Shown here: positions 52,781-62,455 of the stretch, piece after piece
How the letters are laid out: each line of letters begins with the position of its first letter
Position numbering within the stretch: the first letter of the stretch is position 1
Assembly: GCA_021732745.1 (NCBI GenBank)
Contig: JAKFUK010000004.1
Span: 359,333 to 423,332 of the forward strand
Reading direction: 5' to 3'
DNA: 64,000 nt
Source of the DNA: Nevskia sp.
GTDB lineage: Bacteria > Pseudomonadota > Gammaproteobacteria > Nevskiales > Nevskiaceae
The notes under the pieces: generated by a model
What the model saw: only the letters and a program-made list of their open reading frames with translations
Told to the model about the DNA's origin: nothing
Database searches by the model: none
Position numbers and translations under genes: made by a program

Positions 52781-53314
52781 GTGATTGACGCCGATGGCTT
52801 TCGTCCGAACGTCGGGATCATCCTGACGCACGTCGATGGCCGCGTGCTGTGGGCGAAGCGCATCGGACAGGACGCCTGGCAGTTCCCGCAGGGCGGCATC
52901 AAGTTCGGCGAAACCCCGGAAGCCGCGCTGTATCGGGAACTCGAGGAAGAACTGGGCTTGAAGGCTGAGCACGTCGAATGTCTGGGCGTGACTTCCGGCT
53001 GGCTCAGCTACCGCCTGCCGGCGCGGTTGATCCGGCGCGGCCGGCGGCCGGTGTGCATCGGCCAGAAGCAGAAGTGGTTCCTGCTGCGGCTGACCGGCTG
53101 CGAGTCCAAGGTCTGCTTCGACAAGTGCGACAAGCCCGAATTCGACCATTGGCGCTGGGTCGATTACTGGCATCCGCTGCAGGAAGTGGTGTCGTTCAAG
53201 CGCGAGGTCTACCGCGGCGCGCTGCGCGAGCTGGCCCCGCTGATCGGCGCACCGGTGCAGCCGATCGCGGCCAACCATGCCGGACCGGCTGAGCGGATCG
53301 TCAACACTCAGTAG
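52781..53314 (+). CDS. rppH: RNA pyrophosphohydrolase
   Basis: 177 residues from a GTG at 52781, giving [15 protein letters not shown], the standard start of RppH. The Nudix box runs from [13 protein letters not shown] to [10 protein letters not shown]. Removes pyrophosphate from mRNA 5' ends to start decay. The last seven bases overlap the convergent TonB receptor gene. Longer starts at 52703 or 52736 are possible but do not match the family. Confidence 0.95.
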   Translation: MIDADGFRPNVGIILTHVDGRVLWAKRIGQDAWQFPQGGIKFGETPEAALYRELEEELGLKAEHVECLGVTSGWLSYRLPARLIRRGRRPVCIGQKQKWFLLRLTGCESKVCFDKCDKPEFDHWRWVDYWHPLQEVVSFKREVYRGALRELAPLIGAPVQPIAANHAGPAERIVNTQ

Positions 53315-55476
53315 TAGCGGTACTCGACGCCGCCCTGGATCAGTCGTGGTGCACCCGGCACGATGCCGCGCGTGCGATCGACGATGTAGGTGTGGTCGAA
53401 CAGGTTCTTGGCGGTGACGAACAGGCCGAGGCCGGTGTTCGGCACGTCGTAGTTCAGCGCCAGATTCCACACCGTGGCACCGGAAATCTTGCCGCTCAGG
53501 CCGTTGGCGGCTGCGGCATCGGTGTTGGCGAAATCGCTGGCCTGACTGCCGATGTAGACCGCTTCGAGCCGGCCCTCGAAACCATTGGGATGGTTGTAGC
53601 CGAAGGTCGTGGTCAGGTTGTGGCGCGGCGCGTACGGCAGGCGGCGACCGGCGGCGGAGCCCGGCACGGCGGCACCGTTGTCAACCCGGATCAGCGCCGA
53701 CGATTGCTCGGCCGTCGGCAGCAAGGTGTAGGCGAGCACGAAGAACGGGTTGTGCGCGCCCGGCAGCCAGGTGCCGATGTCGGCCCGCCCCGACAGCTCC
53801 AGGCCTTCAAACAGCGCTTCGCCTTCGGCCAGCGGCAGATTGCCGCCAGCGATCTGGCCGACTGCGATCAGGTTGTTGAAATCATTGCGGAAGTAGGTGG
53901 CTTCCAGCGCGACGCCCGCGACCGGACGGCTGCGCAGGCCGGCCTCGAAATTGACGCTGGACTCGGCGTTGACATCGGCCACGCCGCCGTTGTTGTCGAT
54001 GATGTCGGCGGTGCTTGGCGGCGCGAAGCCCTTGTGCACGCCGGTGTAGGCGGTCAGGCCCTGCGTGATCGCGTACGAACCGCTGAACGAGTACAGCACC
54101 TTGGTCAGATTGGTGCTGCCCTCGGCGGCATTGATCAGATTGCGACGGAAATAGTCGACGTATTCGACACGGACGCCCGGCGCGAAAGTGAAATCGCCGT
54201 AGCGGACCTCGTTCTGGGCGTAGCCGCTGACGGCATCGCTGGAGCGGCGGTTGTTCTCCACCAGCGCGCCGTTGCGGCCGGTCGGCGAGGTCGCATTGAT
54301 CTGCAGGCGGTCCTGGCGCTCGTAGTGGTAGCGCACGCCCGTCTGAAGTTCGTTGTCGATGCCGAACAGGGTGTAGGGCAGCTTCAGGCGCGGCTCGATG
54401 CCGGCGTTGTAGTAGTCGCGGACCCGGCCCTGCGTCGAGTTGCAGGCGTTGGAATCCACCGACTGGCCGTTCAGGCGGGCGGTGGTGAAGGCGGCACCGC
54501 ACTGGCCGTCGGTGGTGTTGCTCGATTGCCGCCACCAGTTGCGCGCGAAGTTCGCGAAATAGACGTTGGTGGTCAGACGGGCGCGGCCGATCGTCCATTC
54601 GTCGGTCAGCGAAGCGCCCCAGCGGTAGGCGTCGAAGCGATCGTTCTCGAACGGGTTGTAGCGCGCGCCGAAATTGCGGAACTCGGCTTCGGTGAGGCCG
54701 GAATAGCTGACCTGCGAGTTTTCGCGGTAGTAGTTCACGCGGGCGATCAGGCTGTGATCGCCGAGTGCCACCAGACCCTTGTAGTTGACGTCGTCGATCG
54801 CCAGATCGGTGTTGTCGCGGGCACCGTTGCCCTGCTTGCGCACGTAATCGAAGCGCTGGCCCAGGCCGCTGACCGTGCCGTGGCCGTTGAAATAGTCGCG
54901 ATTGCCACCGGCCAGGCTGAGCGCGCCGCCGATTTCCTGGCTGGGGATCGGCGTGATGTAGTTGATGACGCCGCCGATGGTGGTCGGGCCATAAAGATTG
55001 ACGCCGGCACCTTTCAGCACTTCGATGCGGTCGAAACGCTCGATCGGCGGGTGGTAGTAACTGGCGTTCTCGCCGTAGACGCCGTAAGTGATGGGGATGC
55101 CGTCTTCCAGCAGCAGGGTCTTGCTCGATCGGGTCGGATTCAGGCCGCGAATGCCGATGTTGGGCCTCAGACCAAAGCCTTCCTCGTCGCGGACGCTGAC
55201 GCCGGGCAGCTTGCGCAGCGCCTCGGAGGTCGTGAACACGCGGCTGGCGCGCAGGGTTTCGGCATCGACCACCTGGGCCGAGCCGGCGATCTTCTCGGCG
55301 GCATCGGGCTCGCCGATGATGGTCACTGCCGGTAGCACGACGGCGGTTTCGCCGCTGGCCGTGGTGGTGGTGGCGACCTCGGTCTTTGCAATGGTCGTGC
55401 TGTCGGCGGCTGACGCGGCTTCCGCCGTCGCCGTCGCCAAGACCACAACCAGCCCCAGCCAGCCTGCGTTCTGCAT
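53308..55476 (-). CDS. TonB-dependent outer-membrane receptor (FecA-like)
   Basis: 722 residues with a signal peptide ([20 protein letters not shown]) and a likely TonB box around AVTIIGE. The plug has [31 protein letters not shown] and [11 protein letters not shown], then the 22-strand barrel ending in the aromatic YRYY. The pattern of the plug, including LRPNIGIRG and LLLEDGIP, resembles FecA/ferric-citrate-type receptors. The Fur-like site and bfd/bfr next door support iron uptake; the ligand itself is not certain. No FecIR-type sigma partner nearby. Confidence 0.9.
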   Translation of the reverse strand: MQNAGWLGLVVVLATATAEAASAADSTTIAKTEVATTTTASGETAVVLPAVTIIGEPDAAEKIAGSAQVVDAETLRASRVFTTSEALRKLPGVSVRDEEGFGLRPNIGIRGLNPTRSSKTLLLEDGIPITYGVYGENASYYHPPIERFDRIEVLKGAGVNLYGPTTIGGVINYITPIPSQEIGGALSLAGGNRDYFNGHGTVSGLGQRFDYVRKQGNGARDNTDLAIDDVNYKGLVALGDHSLIARVNYYRENSQVSYSGLTEAEFRNFGARYNPFENDRFDAYRWGASLTDEWTIGRARLTTNVYFANFARNWWRQSSNTTDGQCGAAFTTARLNGQSVDSNACNSTQGRVRDYYNAGIEPRLKLPYTLFGIDNELQTGVRYHYERQDRLQINATSPTGRNGALVENNRRSSDAVSGYAQNEVRYGDFTFAPGVRVEYVDYFRRNLINAAEGSTNLTKVLYSFSGSYAITQGLTAYTGVHKGFAPPSTADIIDNNGGVADVNAESSVNFEAGLRSRPVAGVALEATYFRNDFNNLIAVGQIAGGNLPLAEGEALFEGLELSGRADIGTWLPGAHNPFFVLAYTLLPTAEQSSALIRVDNGAAVPGSAAGRRLPYAPRHNLTTTFGYNHPNGFEGRLEAVYIGSQASDFANTDAAAANGLSGKISGATVWNLALNYDVPNTGLGLFVTAKNLFDHTYIVDRTRGIVPGAPRLIQGGVEYRYY

Positions 55477-55608
55477 GTCTGCTTCTCTCTCTTCGATGAG
55501 GCGGACGCCTGAACGGCGTCTCGATTCCTGTTTGTTGCGGCGGCGGCGACCGCTGACGGCGGATTCACCACCGCTCGGCGATGAGAGAATTTATCCGACG
55601 CGATACCG

Positions 55609-55627
55609 ATTGACAATCATTCTCATT
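55609..55627. promoter_or_regulatory. Fur box between the TonB receptor and bfd
   Basis: ATTGACAATCATTCTCATT; its complement, AATGAGAATGATTGTCAAT, is very close to the Fur consensus GATAATGATAATCATTATC. Placed to control both divergent genes; 19 bases before the bfd start. Confidence 0.78.
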
Positions 55628-55646
55628 CAGATTTATCGTTCGTTCC

Positions 55647-55880
55647 ATGATCATTTGCGTCTGCAAGGCCGTTTCCGACAAGACCATTCGCCGCTCCGTG
55701 GAGCAGGGCGAAGTGATGTCGCTGCGCGATCTGACCCGCGATACCGGCCTGGGCACCTGCTGCGGCAAGTGCGTGCCTGCCGCGCGCTCCACCCTGGCGC
55801 AGGCGCTGTCGCGGTTGCCGGCGTCGTCGCCGATGCACGGCGATCTCGCGATGCCGATGGCCGCTCAGATGTCGTGCTGA
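55647..55880 (+). CDS. bfd: Bacterioferritin-associated ferredoxin
   Basis: 77 residues. The [2Fe-2S] cysteines are MIICVCKAVS (Cys4, Cys6) and TCCGKCVPAAR. Delivers electrons to bacterioferritin to release stored iron under iron starvation, fitting the upstream Fur box. The C-terminal tail, rich in Met and Pro, is longer than in Pseudomonas Bfd and ends MSC. Confidence 0.94.
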   Translation: MIICVCKAVSDKTIRRSVEQGEVMSLRDLTRDTGLGTCCGKCVPAARSTLAQALSRLPASSPMHGDLAMPMAAQMSC

Positions 55881-55952
55881 TCCGGCCTTGGCCGGGAACT
55901 GAGAATCACACGCAAAAGCGTTCAAAATAACAATAAAAACAACGAGTTAAGC

Positions 55953-55981
55953 TTGTCGTCCGAAGCGGAAACGCCTACACT
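55953..55981 (+). promoter_or_regulatory. Promoter of bfr
   Basis: TTGTCG-N17-TACACT ahead of bfr, with an A-rich tract (about 55922-55943) just upstream that could be an UP element. Confidence 0.5.
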
Positions 55982-56010
55982 GCGCGCACTTTCCCACCCG
56001 GACCACAGTC

Positions 56011-56493
56011 ATGCGCGGCGACGCCAAAGTTCTTGAATTCCTGAATCTCGCGCTGAAGAACGAGCTGACGGCCGTCAATCAGTATTTCCTGCATGCCCGC
56101 ATCTTCGGCAACTGGGGCCTGAAGAAGCTCGAAAAGTACGAGTTCGGCGAATCCATCGACGAGATGAAGCACGCCGACAAGCTGATCAAGCGCATCCTGT
56201 TCCTCGACGGCCTGCCCAATCTTCAGGACCTCGGCAAGCTGTACATCGGCGAGGATGTGAAGGAAATCCTCGAGTGCGACCTGAAGCTGGAATACGAGGC
56301 GCACCCGCTGTACCGCGATGCCATCGCCCAGTGCGAACTGGTCAAGGACTACGTCACCCGCGAGCTGCTGGTGGCGATCCAGGAAAGCGAAGAGCAGCAC
56401 ATCGACTGGATCGAGGAGCAGCTCGGCCTGATCGAGCGGATCGGCGTCCAGAACTACATGCAGTCGGCGATGGGCGAGATCGGCGAAAGCTGA
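56011..56493 (+). CDS. bfr: Bacterioferritin
   Basis: 160 residues forming the four-helix ferritin subunit. Ferroxidase ligands include Glu18 (LKNELTAVNQYFLHARI), Glu51 and His54 (ESIDEMKHADKLIKRI), and Met52 is the haem ligand. The acidic C-terminal helix ESEEQHIDWIEEQLGL provides the others. Stores iron; its electron partner bfd is next door. Closed by a strong terminator. Confidence 0.96.
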   Translation: MRGDAKVLEFLNLALKNELTAVNQYFLHARIFGNWGLKKLEKYEFGESIDEMKHADKLIKRILFLDGLPNLQDLGKLYIGEDVKEILECDLKLEYEAHPLYRDAIAQCELVKDYVTRELLVAIQESEEQHIDWIEEQLGLIERIGVQNYMQSAMGEIGES

Positions 56494-56507
56494 AAGCCTT
56501 TGTTTCT

Positions 56508-56548
56508 GCAACGAAAAAGCCCGCCTTGATGGCGGGCTTTTTCGTTGC
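56508..56548. terminator. Two-way terminator after bfr and hemJ
   Basis: GCAACGAAAAAGCCCGCC, loop TTGAT, GGCGGGCTTTTTCGTTGC: an 18-bp perfect stem with A5/T5 tracts, usable in both directions. Confidence 0.9.
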
Positions 56549-56561
56549 GGCGGCGGGCCGT

Positions 56562-56987
56562 TCAGAACGGCTTGACGATCACCAGGATCACCATCGCCAC
56601 CAGCAGCACGGCCGGTATCTCGTTGATCAGCCGGTAGAACTTGTGGCTGCGCGTGTTCTGCTTCGCCGCGAACTTGCGGATCAGCCCCTTCATCCAGCCG
56701 TAGTAGCCGGACAGCGCCAGCGCCAGCAGGATCTTCAGGTGCAGCCAGCCGCCGCTCTGGAAGTAGCCCGGATTGGCCACCAGGAGTGCTACCGCGAACA
56801 CCCAGGTGCCGATCATCGCGACGAGGCCGATGCCGTACAGCTTGCGTTCCATGATGCCGAAACGCGTGTGGCCTTCGGTGTCGTCGTCGCGCAGCTCGCA
56901 GTGGTAGACGAACAGGCGCGGCAGATAGAACAGTGCCGCGAACCACGACACCATGAAAATCACATGGAAGGACTTGAGCCAGAGCAT
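56562..56987 (-). CDS. hemJ: Protoporphyrinogen oxidase HemJ
   Basis: 141 residues from the ATG at 56987 ([20 protein letters not shown]), the usual HemJ start. Four membrane helices with the haem-contact His in [12 protein letters not shown] and the LPRLFVYH motif, and [17 protein letters not shown]. Oxidises protoporphyrinogen IX to protoporphyrin in haem synthesis. A longer start at 57020 is possible but not needed. Opposite bfr across the terminator. Confidence 0.92.
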   Translation of the reverse strand: MLWLKSFHVIFMVSWFAALFYLPRLFVYHCELRDDDTEGHTRFGIMERKLYGIGLVAMIGTWVFAVALLVANPGYFQSGGWLHLKILLALALSGYYGWMKGLIRKFAAKQNTRSHKFYRLINEIPAVLLVAMVILVIVKPF

Positions 56988-57064
56988 CGAATAAGGCCAT
57001 AAAAGAAGGTGGAAACGCACGGTATCATCGCGACCCGCGTGGCGGGCTGTCGGGAGTGTGGGTC

Positions 57065-58096
57065 GTGATCGAAGTCGGAATCGTCGGTGGCACCGGGTAC
57101 ACCGGAGCCGAACTGCTGCGGCTGTTGTCGGCCCATCCCGGTGTGCGCCTCAAGGTGCTGACCTCGCGCGCCGAAGCCGGCAAGCGTGCCGACGCCTGGT
57201 TCCCGCACCTCAGAGGCCGCGTCGATCTGAGCTTCACCGCGCCGGACGACGACGCGCTCGCCGCTTGCCAGGCGGTGTTCTTCGCGACGCCCCATGCCAC
57301 GGCGATGAAGCTGGCGCCGGCCTTGCTCGCGCGCGGCGTGCGGGTGATCGACCTGTCCGCCGATTTTCGCATTCGCGACGCTGCCGTGTTCAAGCGCTGG
57401 TACGCGCACGATCATGCGAGCCCGGAACTGTTGAACGAAGCGGTCTACGGACTGCCGGAAGTCAATCGCGAGGCGATCCGCAACGCCCGGCTGGTCGCCG
57501 CGCCCGGCTGCTATCCGACTGCCGCCCAGCTTGGCTTCCTGCCGCTGATCGAAACCGGCCTGGTCGACACCCAGACCCTGATCGCCGACTGCAAGTCCGG
57601 CGTCAGCGGCGCGGGCCGCGAAGCCAAGGTCGGCTCGCTGTTTGCCGAATCCGCCGACACCCTGATGGCCTACGGTGTTGCTGGTCATCGTCATCTGCCG
57701 GAAATCGAGCAGGGGCTGACGCGGGCGTCCAGCGGCCCGGTCAAGCTGACTTTCGTGCCGCATCTGACGCCGATGATCCGCGGCATTCACGCCACGCTTT
57801 ACGGGCGTCTGACCAACACCGATGTCGACCTTCAGGCGCTGTTCGAGGCCCGTTACCGTGATGAGCCCTTCGTCGACGTGCTGCCGGCCGGCGCGCACCC
57901 GGAAACGCGCTCGGTGCGCGGTTCGAACATTTGCCGGGTCGCCGTGCATCGTCCGCAGGGCGGCGACACCGTGGTGGTGCTGTCGGCGATCGACAATCTG
58001 GTCAAGGGCGCAGCCGGTCAGGCCGTGCAGTGCTTCAACCTGATGTTCGGCTTCGATGAGCGCGCCGCACTCGACGGCGTGCCGCTGTCGCCCTGA
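57065..58096 (+). CDS. argC: N-acetyl-gamma-glutamyl-phosphate reductase
   Basis: 343 residues. Start GTG at 57065, because GGGAG lies 11 bases before; the GTG at 57056 is too close to it. [20 protein letters not shown] is the NADP loop, and [16 protein letters not shown] holds the catalytic Cys. Third step of arginine synthesis. The stop overlaps the next gene's ATG (TGATG). Confidence 0.96.
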   Translation: MIEVGIVGGTGYTGAELLRLLSAHPGVRLKVLTSRAEAGKRADAWFPHLRGRVDLSFTAPDDDALAACQAVFFATPHATAMKLAPALLARGVRVIDLSADFRIRDAAVFKRWYAHDHASPELLNEAVYGLPEVNREAIRNARLVAAPGCYPTAAQLGFLPLIETGLVDTQTLIADCKSGVSGAGREAKVGSLFAESADTLMAYGVAGHRHLPEIEQGLTRASSGPVKLTFVPHLTPMIRGIHATLYGRLTNTDVDLQALFEARYRDEPFVDVLPAGAHPETRSVRGSNICRVAVHRPQGGDTVVVLSAIDNLVKGAAGQAVQCFNLMFGFDERAALDGVPLSP

Positions 58097-58860
58097 TGGC
58101 GGACCCGCGGCATCGCGTTGTCATCACCACCGACCAGCCGGGGCGGCGGCGGGTGGTGGTCGCGGTGGTCGTCGCCTTGTCGCTTTTTTTGTCGTTCGCG
58201 CTGTACCGCTACACGCGGGCGACGACGGAATCCGATTTCCTGGCCGCCACCAGCGAGCGTGACCGCCTGCTCGACGAGCGCCGCCAGTTGACTCGCGAGC
58301 TGCGTGCCGCGAAATCGGAAGCCGGCAGCTTGCGTGATCAGCTCGCCTACCTGAGCCGCTCGCAGGAAATCGACGACGGTGCCTGCGTGGCGGTCAAGCA
58401 ATCGCTCGGCCGCTTGCAGGCGGAATCGTCGGATCTTCGGGAGCAACTGGCGTTTTATCGCGGCATCGTCTCGCCGCAGGAGTCCCAGGCCGGCGTCCGG
58501 GTCTACGAATTCCGTGTCACCGCCCTGAAAACCGCAGCGAATGCCTATCGCTACGATCTGGTGCTGATTCAGCCGGTGCGCAGCGAAAAACGGGTGGGCG
58601 GGCAGGCGCAGGTGGTCGTCGAAGGTTTGAAAGGCGGCCAGAAGCAACGTCTGAAACTCGCCGATCTCGCCGTGAACGGCGGCGGAAATCTGTTATTTTC
58701 GTTCAAGTATTTCGAGGAATTCAGCGGCGAGCTGCGTTTGCCAGACGGCTTCCGGCCGCTGCGCGCCATCGTCAGCCTGCAGCCCGGCGGCGAGGGCCAG
58801 CCCGGCATCGAAGACGAATACGAGTGGGCGAAAATCGTCCAGGAGACCGACGGACCATGA
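58096..58860 (+). CDS. DUF6776-like membrane protein
   Basis: 254 residues: a Pro/Arg cytosolic N-terminus, one membrane helix at about 20-41 (VVVAVVVALSLFLSFALY), then a coiled coil (about 48-125, from SERDRLLDERRQLTRELRAA to DLREQLAFYRGI) and a globular beta-rich end (LADLAVNGGGNLLFSFKYFE). Periplasmic coiled coil after a TM helix suggests an envelope or scaffolding role. Lies between argC and bactofilin, overlapping both. Confidence 0.75.
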   Translation: MADPRHRVVITTDQPGRRRVVVAVVVALSLFLSFALYRYTRATTESDFLAATSERDRLLDERRQLTRELRAAKSEAGSLRDQLAYLSRSQEIDDGACVAVKQSLGRLQAESSDLREQLAFYRGIVSPQESQAGVRVYEFRVTALKTAANAYRYDLVLIQPVRSEKRVGGQAQVVVEGLKGGQKQRLKLADLAVNGGGNLLFSFKYFEEFSGELRLPDGFRPLRAIVSLQPGGEGQPGIEDEYEWAKIVQETDGP

Positions 58861-59315
58861 AAGGCTTTCTCGGCAGCGGGTCCGCTTCCGGCGGCAAGAG
58901 CGGCAGTTCGGTGGACACCCTGATCGGCCGGCAGACGGAAATTCTCGGCGATGTCCGCTTTTCCGGCGGCCTGCATCTCGACGGCCGCATCAAGGGCACG
59001 GTCAGCATGGCGGGCGGTCAGGCGGCGTCGGCAACCCTGTCGATCAGCGAAACCGGCACCGTGGAAGGCGACATCCGGGTGCCGAACGTGATTCTCAACG
59101 GCACCGTCATCGGCGATGTCCACGCCACCGAGAAACTGGTGCTCAATGCCAAGGCGCGGGTGAACGGCAACGTCCACTACGCGGTCTTGCAGATGGAGCC
59201 CGGCGCCACCATCAACGGACAATTGGTGCACGATAGCGGGGAGTCGGCCGTGGCAACGCGGTCCGAATCCGCTGTCCTGGCCATTCAGGATGCGCGTCGC
59301 AGCAAGCAGGGCTAG
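58857..59315 (+). CDS. Bactofilin (polymer-forming cytoskeletal protein)
   Basis: 152 residues from the ATG at 58857, overlapping the previous stop (ATGA). After a Ser/Gly-rich start comes the bactofilin beta-helix: [72 protein letters not shown]. The repeated G-x-V/I-x-G-x-I rungs are clear. Bactofilins assemble into filaments that localise cell-wall enzymes. An M23 peptidase gene lies three genes on. Confidence 0.92.
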   Translation: MKGFLGSGSASGGKSGSSVDTLIGRQTEILGDVRFSGGLHLDGRIKGTVSMAGGQAASATLSISETGTVEGDIRVPNVILNGTVIGDVHATEKLVLNAKARVNGNVHYAVLQMEPGATINGQLVHDSGESAVATRSESAVLAIQDARRSKQG

Positions 59316-59335
59316 GGTCTTCTGGGAGAGTGAGG

Positions 59336-59695
59336 ATGGACGGCAACGACGTACTGGCAGTGACGGAATCCGAAGTGGTGTTCACCAGCGCAGCCGCGAC
59401 CAAGGTTCGCGAACTGCTGGTGGATGAAGACAATCCGGCGCTCAAGCTGCGCGTGTTCGTGACCGGCGGCGGCTGCTCCGGCTTCAAGTACGGTTTCACT
59501 TTCGATGAAAACCTTGAAGACGGTGATCTGTCGGTCGAGAACGGCGGCGTCACCCTGCTCGTCGACCCGATGAGTCTGCAATACCTGAGCGGTGCCGAAA
59601 TCGACTACAAGGATGACGTCGATGGCGCGCAGTTCGTGATCCGCAATCCGAACGCCACCACCACCTGCGGTTGCGGCTCTTCGTTCTCGGTCTGA
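59336..59695 (+). CDS. erpA: Iron-sulfur cluster insertion protein ErpA
   Basis: 119 residues from the ATG at 59336. A-type carrier with the three Cys: [13 protein letters not shown] (first) and [12 protein letters not shown] (second and third). Delivers Fe-S clusters to apo-proteins such as IspG/IspH. Tail faces anmK with 22 bases between. Confidence 0.95.
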   Translation: MDGNDVLAVTESEVVFTSAAATKVRELLVDEDNPALKLRVFVTGGGCSGFKYGFTFDENLEDGDLSVENGGVTLLVDPMSLQYLSGAEIDYKDDVDGAQFVIRNPNATTTCGCGSSFSV

Positions 59696-59717
59696 GCCGG
59701 GAACAAGCCGGTTTCAG

Positions 59718-60833
59718 TCAGCGCGGTGCCAGCAGCACGGCACCGAGCGCAACCGCCCGGCGGGCACCGGTGACGCTCGGCAGATTGCCGGGCTGACCGT
59801 TCATCCGCCGCATCGCCAGCCAGGCAAACGCCGCCGCTTCGATCCACTCCGGTGCCAGCCCGTGCATCGTGCTGGTGTCGACGGCCACGCCGGGCAGCGC
59901 CTCGCCGAGCAGGCGCAGCAACTCCGCATTCCTTGAACCGCCGCCGCAGACGATCAGCCGAGCGGCGTCCGGCATCGTCCGACGGATTGAATCGGCAACG
60001 CTGCGCACGGTGACCTGCGCCAGGCTGGCCTGCACGTCCGCCGCTGCCATGTCGAGCATCGCCGGGTAACGCTGCAAGGCCCAGTCGAGCCGGAAGTAGT
60101 CGCGTCCGGTGCTTTTCGGGGCCGGCAAGGCGAAGTACGGATCAGCCAGCAAGGCGGCGATCAGCGCTTCATCGGGCTCGCCGCTGGCGGCGAACGCGCC
60201 CTTGTCGTCGAACGGCTGGCCGGTGCAGCGCAGCATCCATTCATCCATCAAGCCGTTGGCCGGCCCGGTGTCGTAGCCGATGACGCTGCCGCGTCCGCCG
60301 GCCGGCAGGGTGGTGATATTGGCGATGCCGCCCAGGTTCAGCGCGCAGCGGCTTTCCGTGGCGTGCGCGAACAGGGCCTGATGGAAGGCTGGTGCCAGCG
60401 GCGCGCCTTGACCGCCGAGCGCCATGTCCAGCCGGCGGAAATCCGAAATCGTGCTGATGCCGGTGGCAGCGGCGATGCGGTTGGCATCGCCCATCTGCAG
60501 GGTCAGCGCGTTCGGGCCATCGTGAAACAGGGTCTGGCCGTGGCTGCCGATCGCGGTGATCGACGCGGGATCGACGTCGCTGTCGCGAATCAGATTCCGG
60601 GCGGCCGCAGCGAAGGCGTCACCGATCGCCGCATCAAGGGCTGCGAACTCGGACAGCGTGATCGCCGGCTGTTCGACTGAAACTTCGATCAGCCGACGGC
60701 GCAGGGCGTCCGGGTAGTCGTGATGCAGGCTGCCGAGCAGCCCGCTCAGGCGATCATCGGTGAATTCGGCGATCACGGCGTCAATGCCGTCAGCGCTGGT
60801 CCCTGACATCAGGCCGATGTAGCGCTCCGGCAC
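59718..60833 (-). CDS. anmK: Anhydro-N-acetylmuramic acid kinase
   Basis: 371 residues from a GTG at 60833. YIGLMSGTSADGIDAVIAEF is the diagnostic start and phosphate loop; GVYDTGPAN-type residues appear as IGYDTGPANGLMDEWM; LIVCGGGSRNAELLRLL is the second loop. Phosphorylates 1,6-anhydroMurNAc to MurNAc-6-P in cell-wall recycling. 23 bases behind the M23 peptidase, so probably in one transcript. Confidence 0.95.
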   Translation of the reverse strand: MPERYIGLMSGTSADGIDAVIAEFTDDRLSGLLGSLHHDYPDALRRRLIEVSVEQPAITLSEFAALDAAIGDAFAAAARNLIRDSDVDPASITAIGSHGQTLFHDGPNALTLQMGDANRIAAATGISTISDFRRLDMALGGQGAPLAPAFHQALFAHATESRCALNLGGIANITTLPAGGRGSVIGYDTGPANGLMDEWMLRCTGQPFDDKGAFAASGEPDEALIAALLADPYFALPAPKSTGRDYFRLDWALQRYPAMLDMAAADVQASLAQVTVRSVADSIRRTMPDAARLIVCGGGSRNAELLRLLGEALPGVAVDTSTMHGLAPEWIEAAAFAWLAMRRMNGQPGNLPSVTGARRAVALGAVLLAPR

Positions 60834-60856
60834 GGCTTGGCCTGTCTGGCAGACGC

Positions 60857-62248
60857 CTACCGAGACGACGCCACGCTGCTGTCGCTCAGCGCGTCGATTC
60901 TGGCCACCAGAGGCGCGGTCAGCGCCCGGAATTGCACCAGCGCCTGGGAATTCAGTGGCAAGGCGCGCGGCAGGGCCACCGTCATCGGGTTCTTGTGGAT
61001 GCCGTTGACGAGGAATTCGTAATGCAGATGCGGCGCCGTGGCCAGGCCGCTGGAGCCGACAAAACCGATGATCTGGCCCTGGCGAACCTTGGAACCGACG
61101 CGAACACCCGGCTTGAAGCGCGACAAGTGCGCGTACAGCGTCTGGTTGTTGCCGCTATGGCGAACCACGATCACGTTGCCGTAACCGCCCTTCTTGCCCA
61201 CGAACTCGATCTTGCCGTCGCCGGTGGTGTGGATCGGCGTTCCGGTCGATGCCGCGTAATCCACACCCTTGTGGGCGCGGATGATGTTCAGGATCGGGTG
61301 GCGGCGCTTCAGGTTGAAACCGGAGCTGATTCGCACGAAATCGACCGGCGTGCGGATGAAGGCCTTGCGCAGCGATTCCCCCGCCGGCGTGTAGTAACCA
61401 GCGCGACCTTCGCGGTCCACGTAGCGCACGGCGCGATAGGTCTTGCCCTGATTGGTGAATTCCGCGGCCAGAATGTCGCCTTCGCGCAGTTTCTTGCCAT
61501 CTTTGAGGATGTCGTCGTAAACGACGGCAAAACGGTCGCCTTCCTGCAGATCCTGCGCGAAGTCGATGTCGTAGCCGAAGATGTCGGCGAATTCGAGAAT
61601 CATCCGGTTCGACATGCCGGCCTTGCGGCCATCGGCGAACAGCGAACTGCGAATTTCGCCGACGCTTTCGGCAGGGCGACGTTCGAGTTCGGCAGTCAGC
61701 GTCGCCGATTCATAACCGACACCGCGACGACGCACGCTCAGAGTGCGGGTTTCGTCGATGGCGTAGGTCAGTTCTTCAAGACGCCCCGAAACGATGCGCA
61801 TGTTCAGGACATCACCCGCTTTCAGCTTCTTGAGCTGCGCGCTGTCGCCGCCGAGGCGGGTCATCAGCATCCAGTCCTGCGGCGGCAGACCGGCGTCGTC
61901 GAAGATATTCGACAAACTCTGGCCGCGCGCGATCCTCACCTGATGCCAGGCGGCGGGCTCCGGTACCGCAAGGGCATCCGTGACGGCGTTCTGGATGATG
62001 TCGCCGAAAAGTGGATTCGAGCTGCTCGTCGCCGGGCGCGCTTCGGTCGCTGCTGACTGCGCTGCGAGATCAAGGCGGTTGTCGACGGCAATCGGTGCCG
62101 AAGTTGCCAAATTCACCTCTTCCACGGCGGCGGAAGGTCGGAAAGCCACCACGGCGGCGGCAGACACACCGAGGAAGGCGGCGATGACCCCGATCCTGCG
62201 CAGCGACGAGTTCCGGGCCCCGGCTGCGGAGCTATAATTCCCTGACAT
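60857..62248 (-). CDS. M23-family peptidoglycan endopeptidase (MepM-like)
   Basis: 463 residues. N-terminal membrane anchor (about 18-37, IGVIAAFLGVSAAAVVAF), an OapA/LysM-like domain (about 100-180, WHQVRIARGQSLSNIFDDAG), and the C-terminal LytM domain with HKGVDYAASTGTPI (H-x3-D) and TAPHLHYEFLVNG (H-x-H). A Zn-dependent enzyme cutting peptide cross-links, as MepM (YebA) does. Divergent from tyrS; with anmK and bactofilin it forms a wall-remodelling group. Confidence 0.93.
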   Translation of the reverse strand: MSGNYSSAAGARNSSLRRIGVIAAFLGVSAAAVVAFRPSAAVEEVNLATSAPIAVDNRLDLAAQSAATEARPATSSSNPLFGDIIQNAVTDALAVPEPAAWHQVRIARGQSLSNIFDDAGLPPQDWMLMTRLGGDSAQLKKLKAGDVLNMRIVSGRLEELTYAIDETRTLSVRRRGVGYESATLTAELERRPAESVGEIRSSLFADGRKAGMSNRMILEFADIFGYDIDFAQDLQEGDRFAVVYDDILKDGKKLREGDILAAEFTNQGKTYRAVRYVDREGRAGYYTPAGESLRKAFIRTPVDFVRISSGFNLKRRHPILNIIRAHKGVDYAASTGTPIHTTGDGKIEFVGKKGGYGNVIVVRHSGNNQTLYAHLSRFKPGVRVGSKVRQGQIIGFVGSSGLATAPHLHYEFLVNGIHKNPMTVALPRALPLNSQALVQFRALTAPLVARIDALSDSSVASSR

Positions 62249-62455
62249 AAAAACCCACGATTTGAGGCGCTGAACAGATGCGCAGGCTGGAGGATCGCTG
62301 TGTATTTTCGTTGGTTTGCAGATCCGGACGGTCGTAACAAAACATAAAAATGGATCGTTGGCAATTTTTCACATGATCCATACCTTCCCGAGCGGTTTGC
62401 GCTCGCCGTATCCGCAATTTTCGCGCCGTCTTGTCGACGGTGCCGCGAGACACCA

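Noticed and set aside
53392..55335. 647-codon frame on the plus strand
   Set aside because: Antisense to the TonB receptor; His/Ala/Gly-rich composition typical of shadows.
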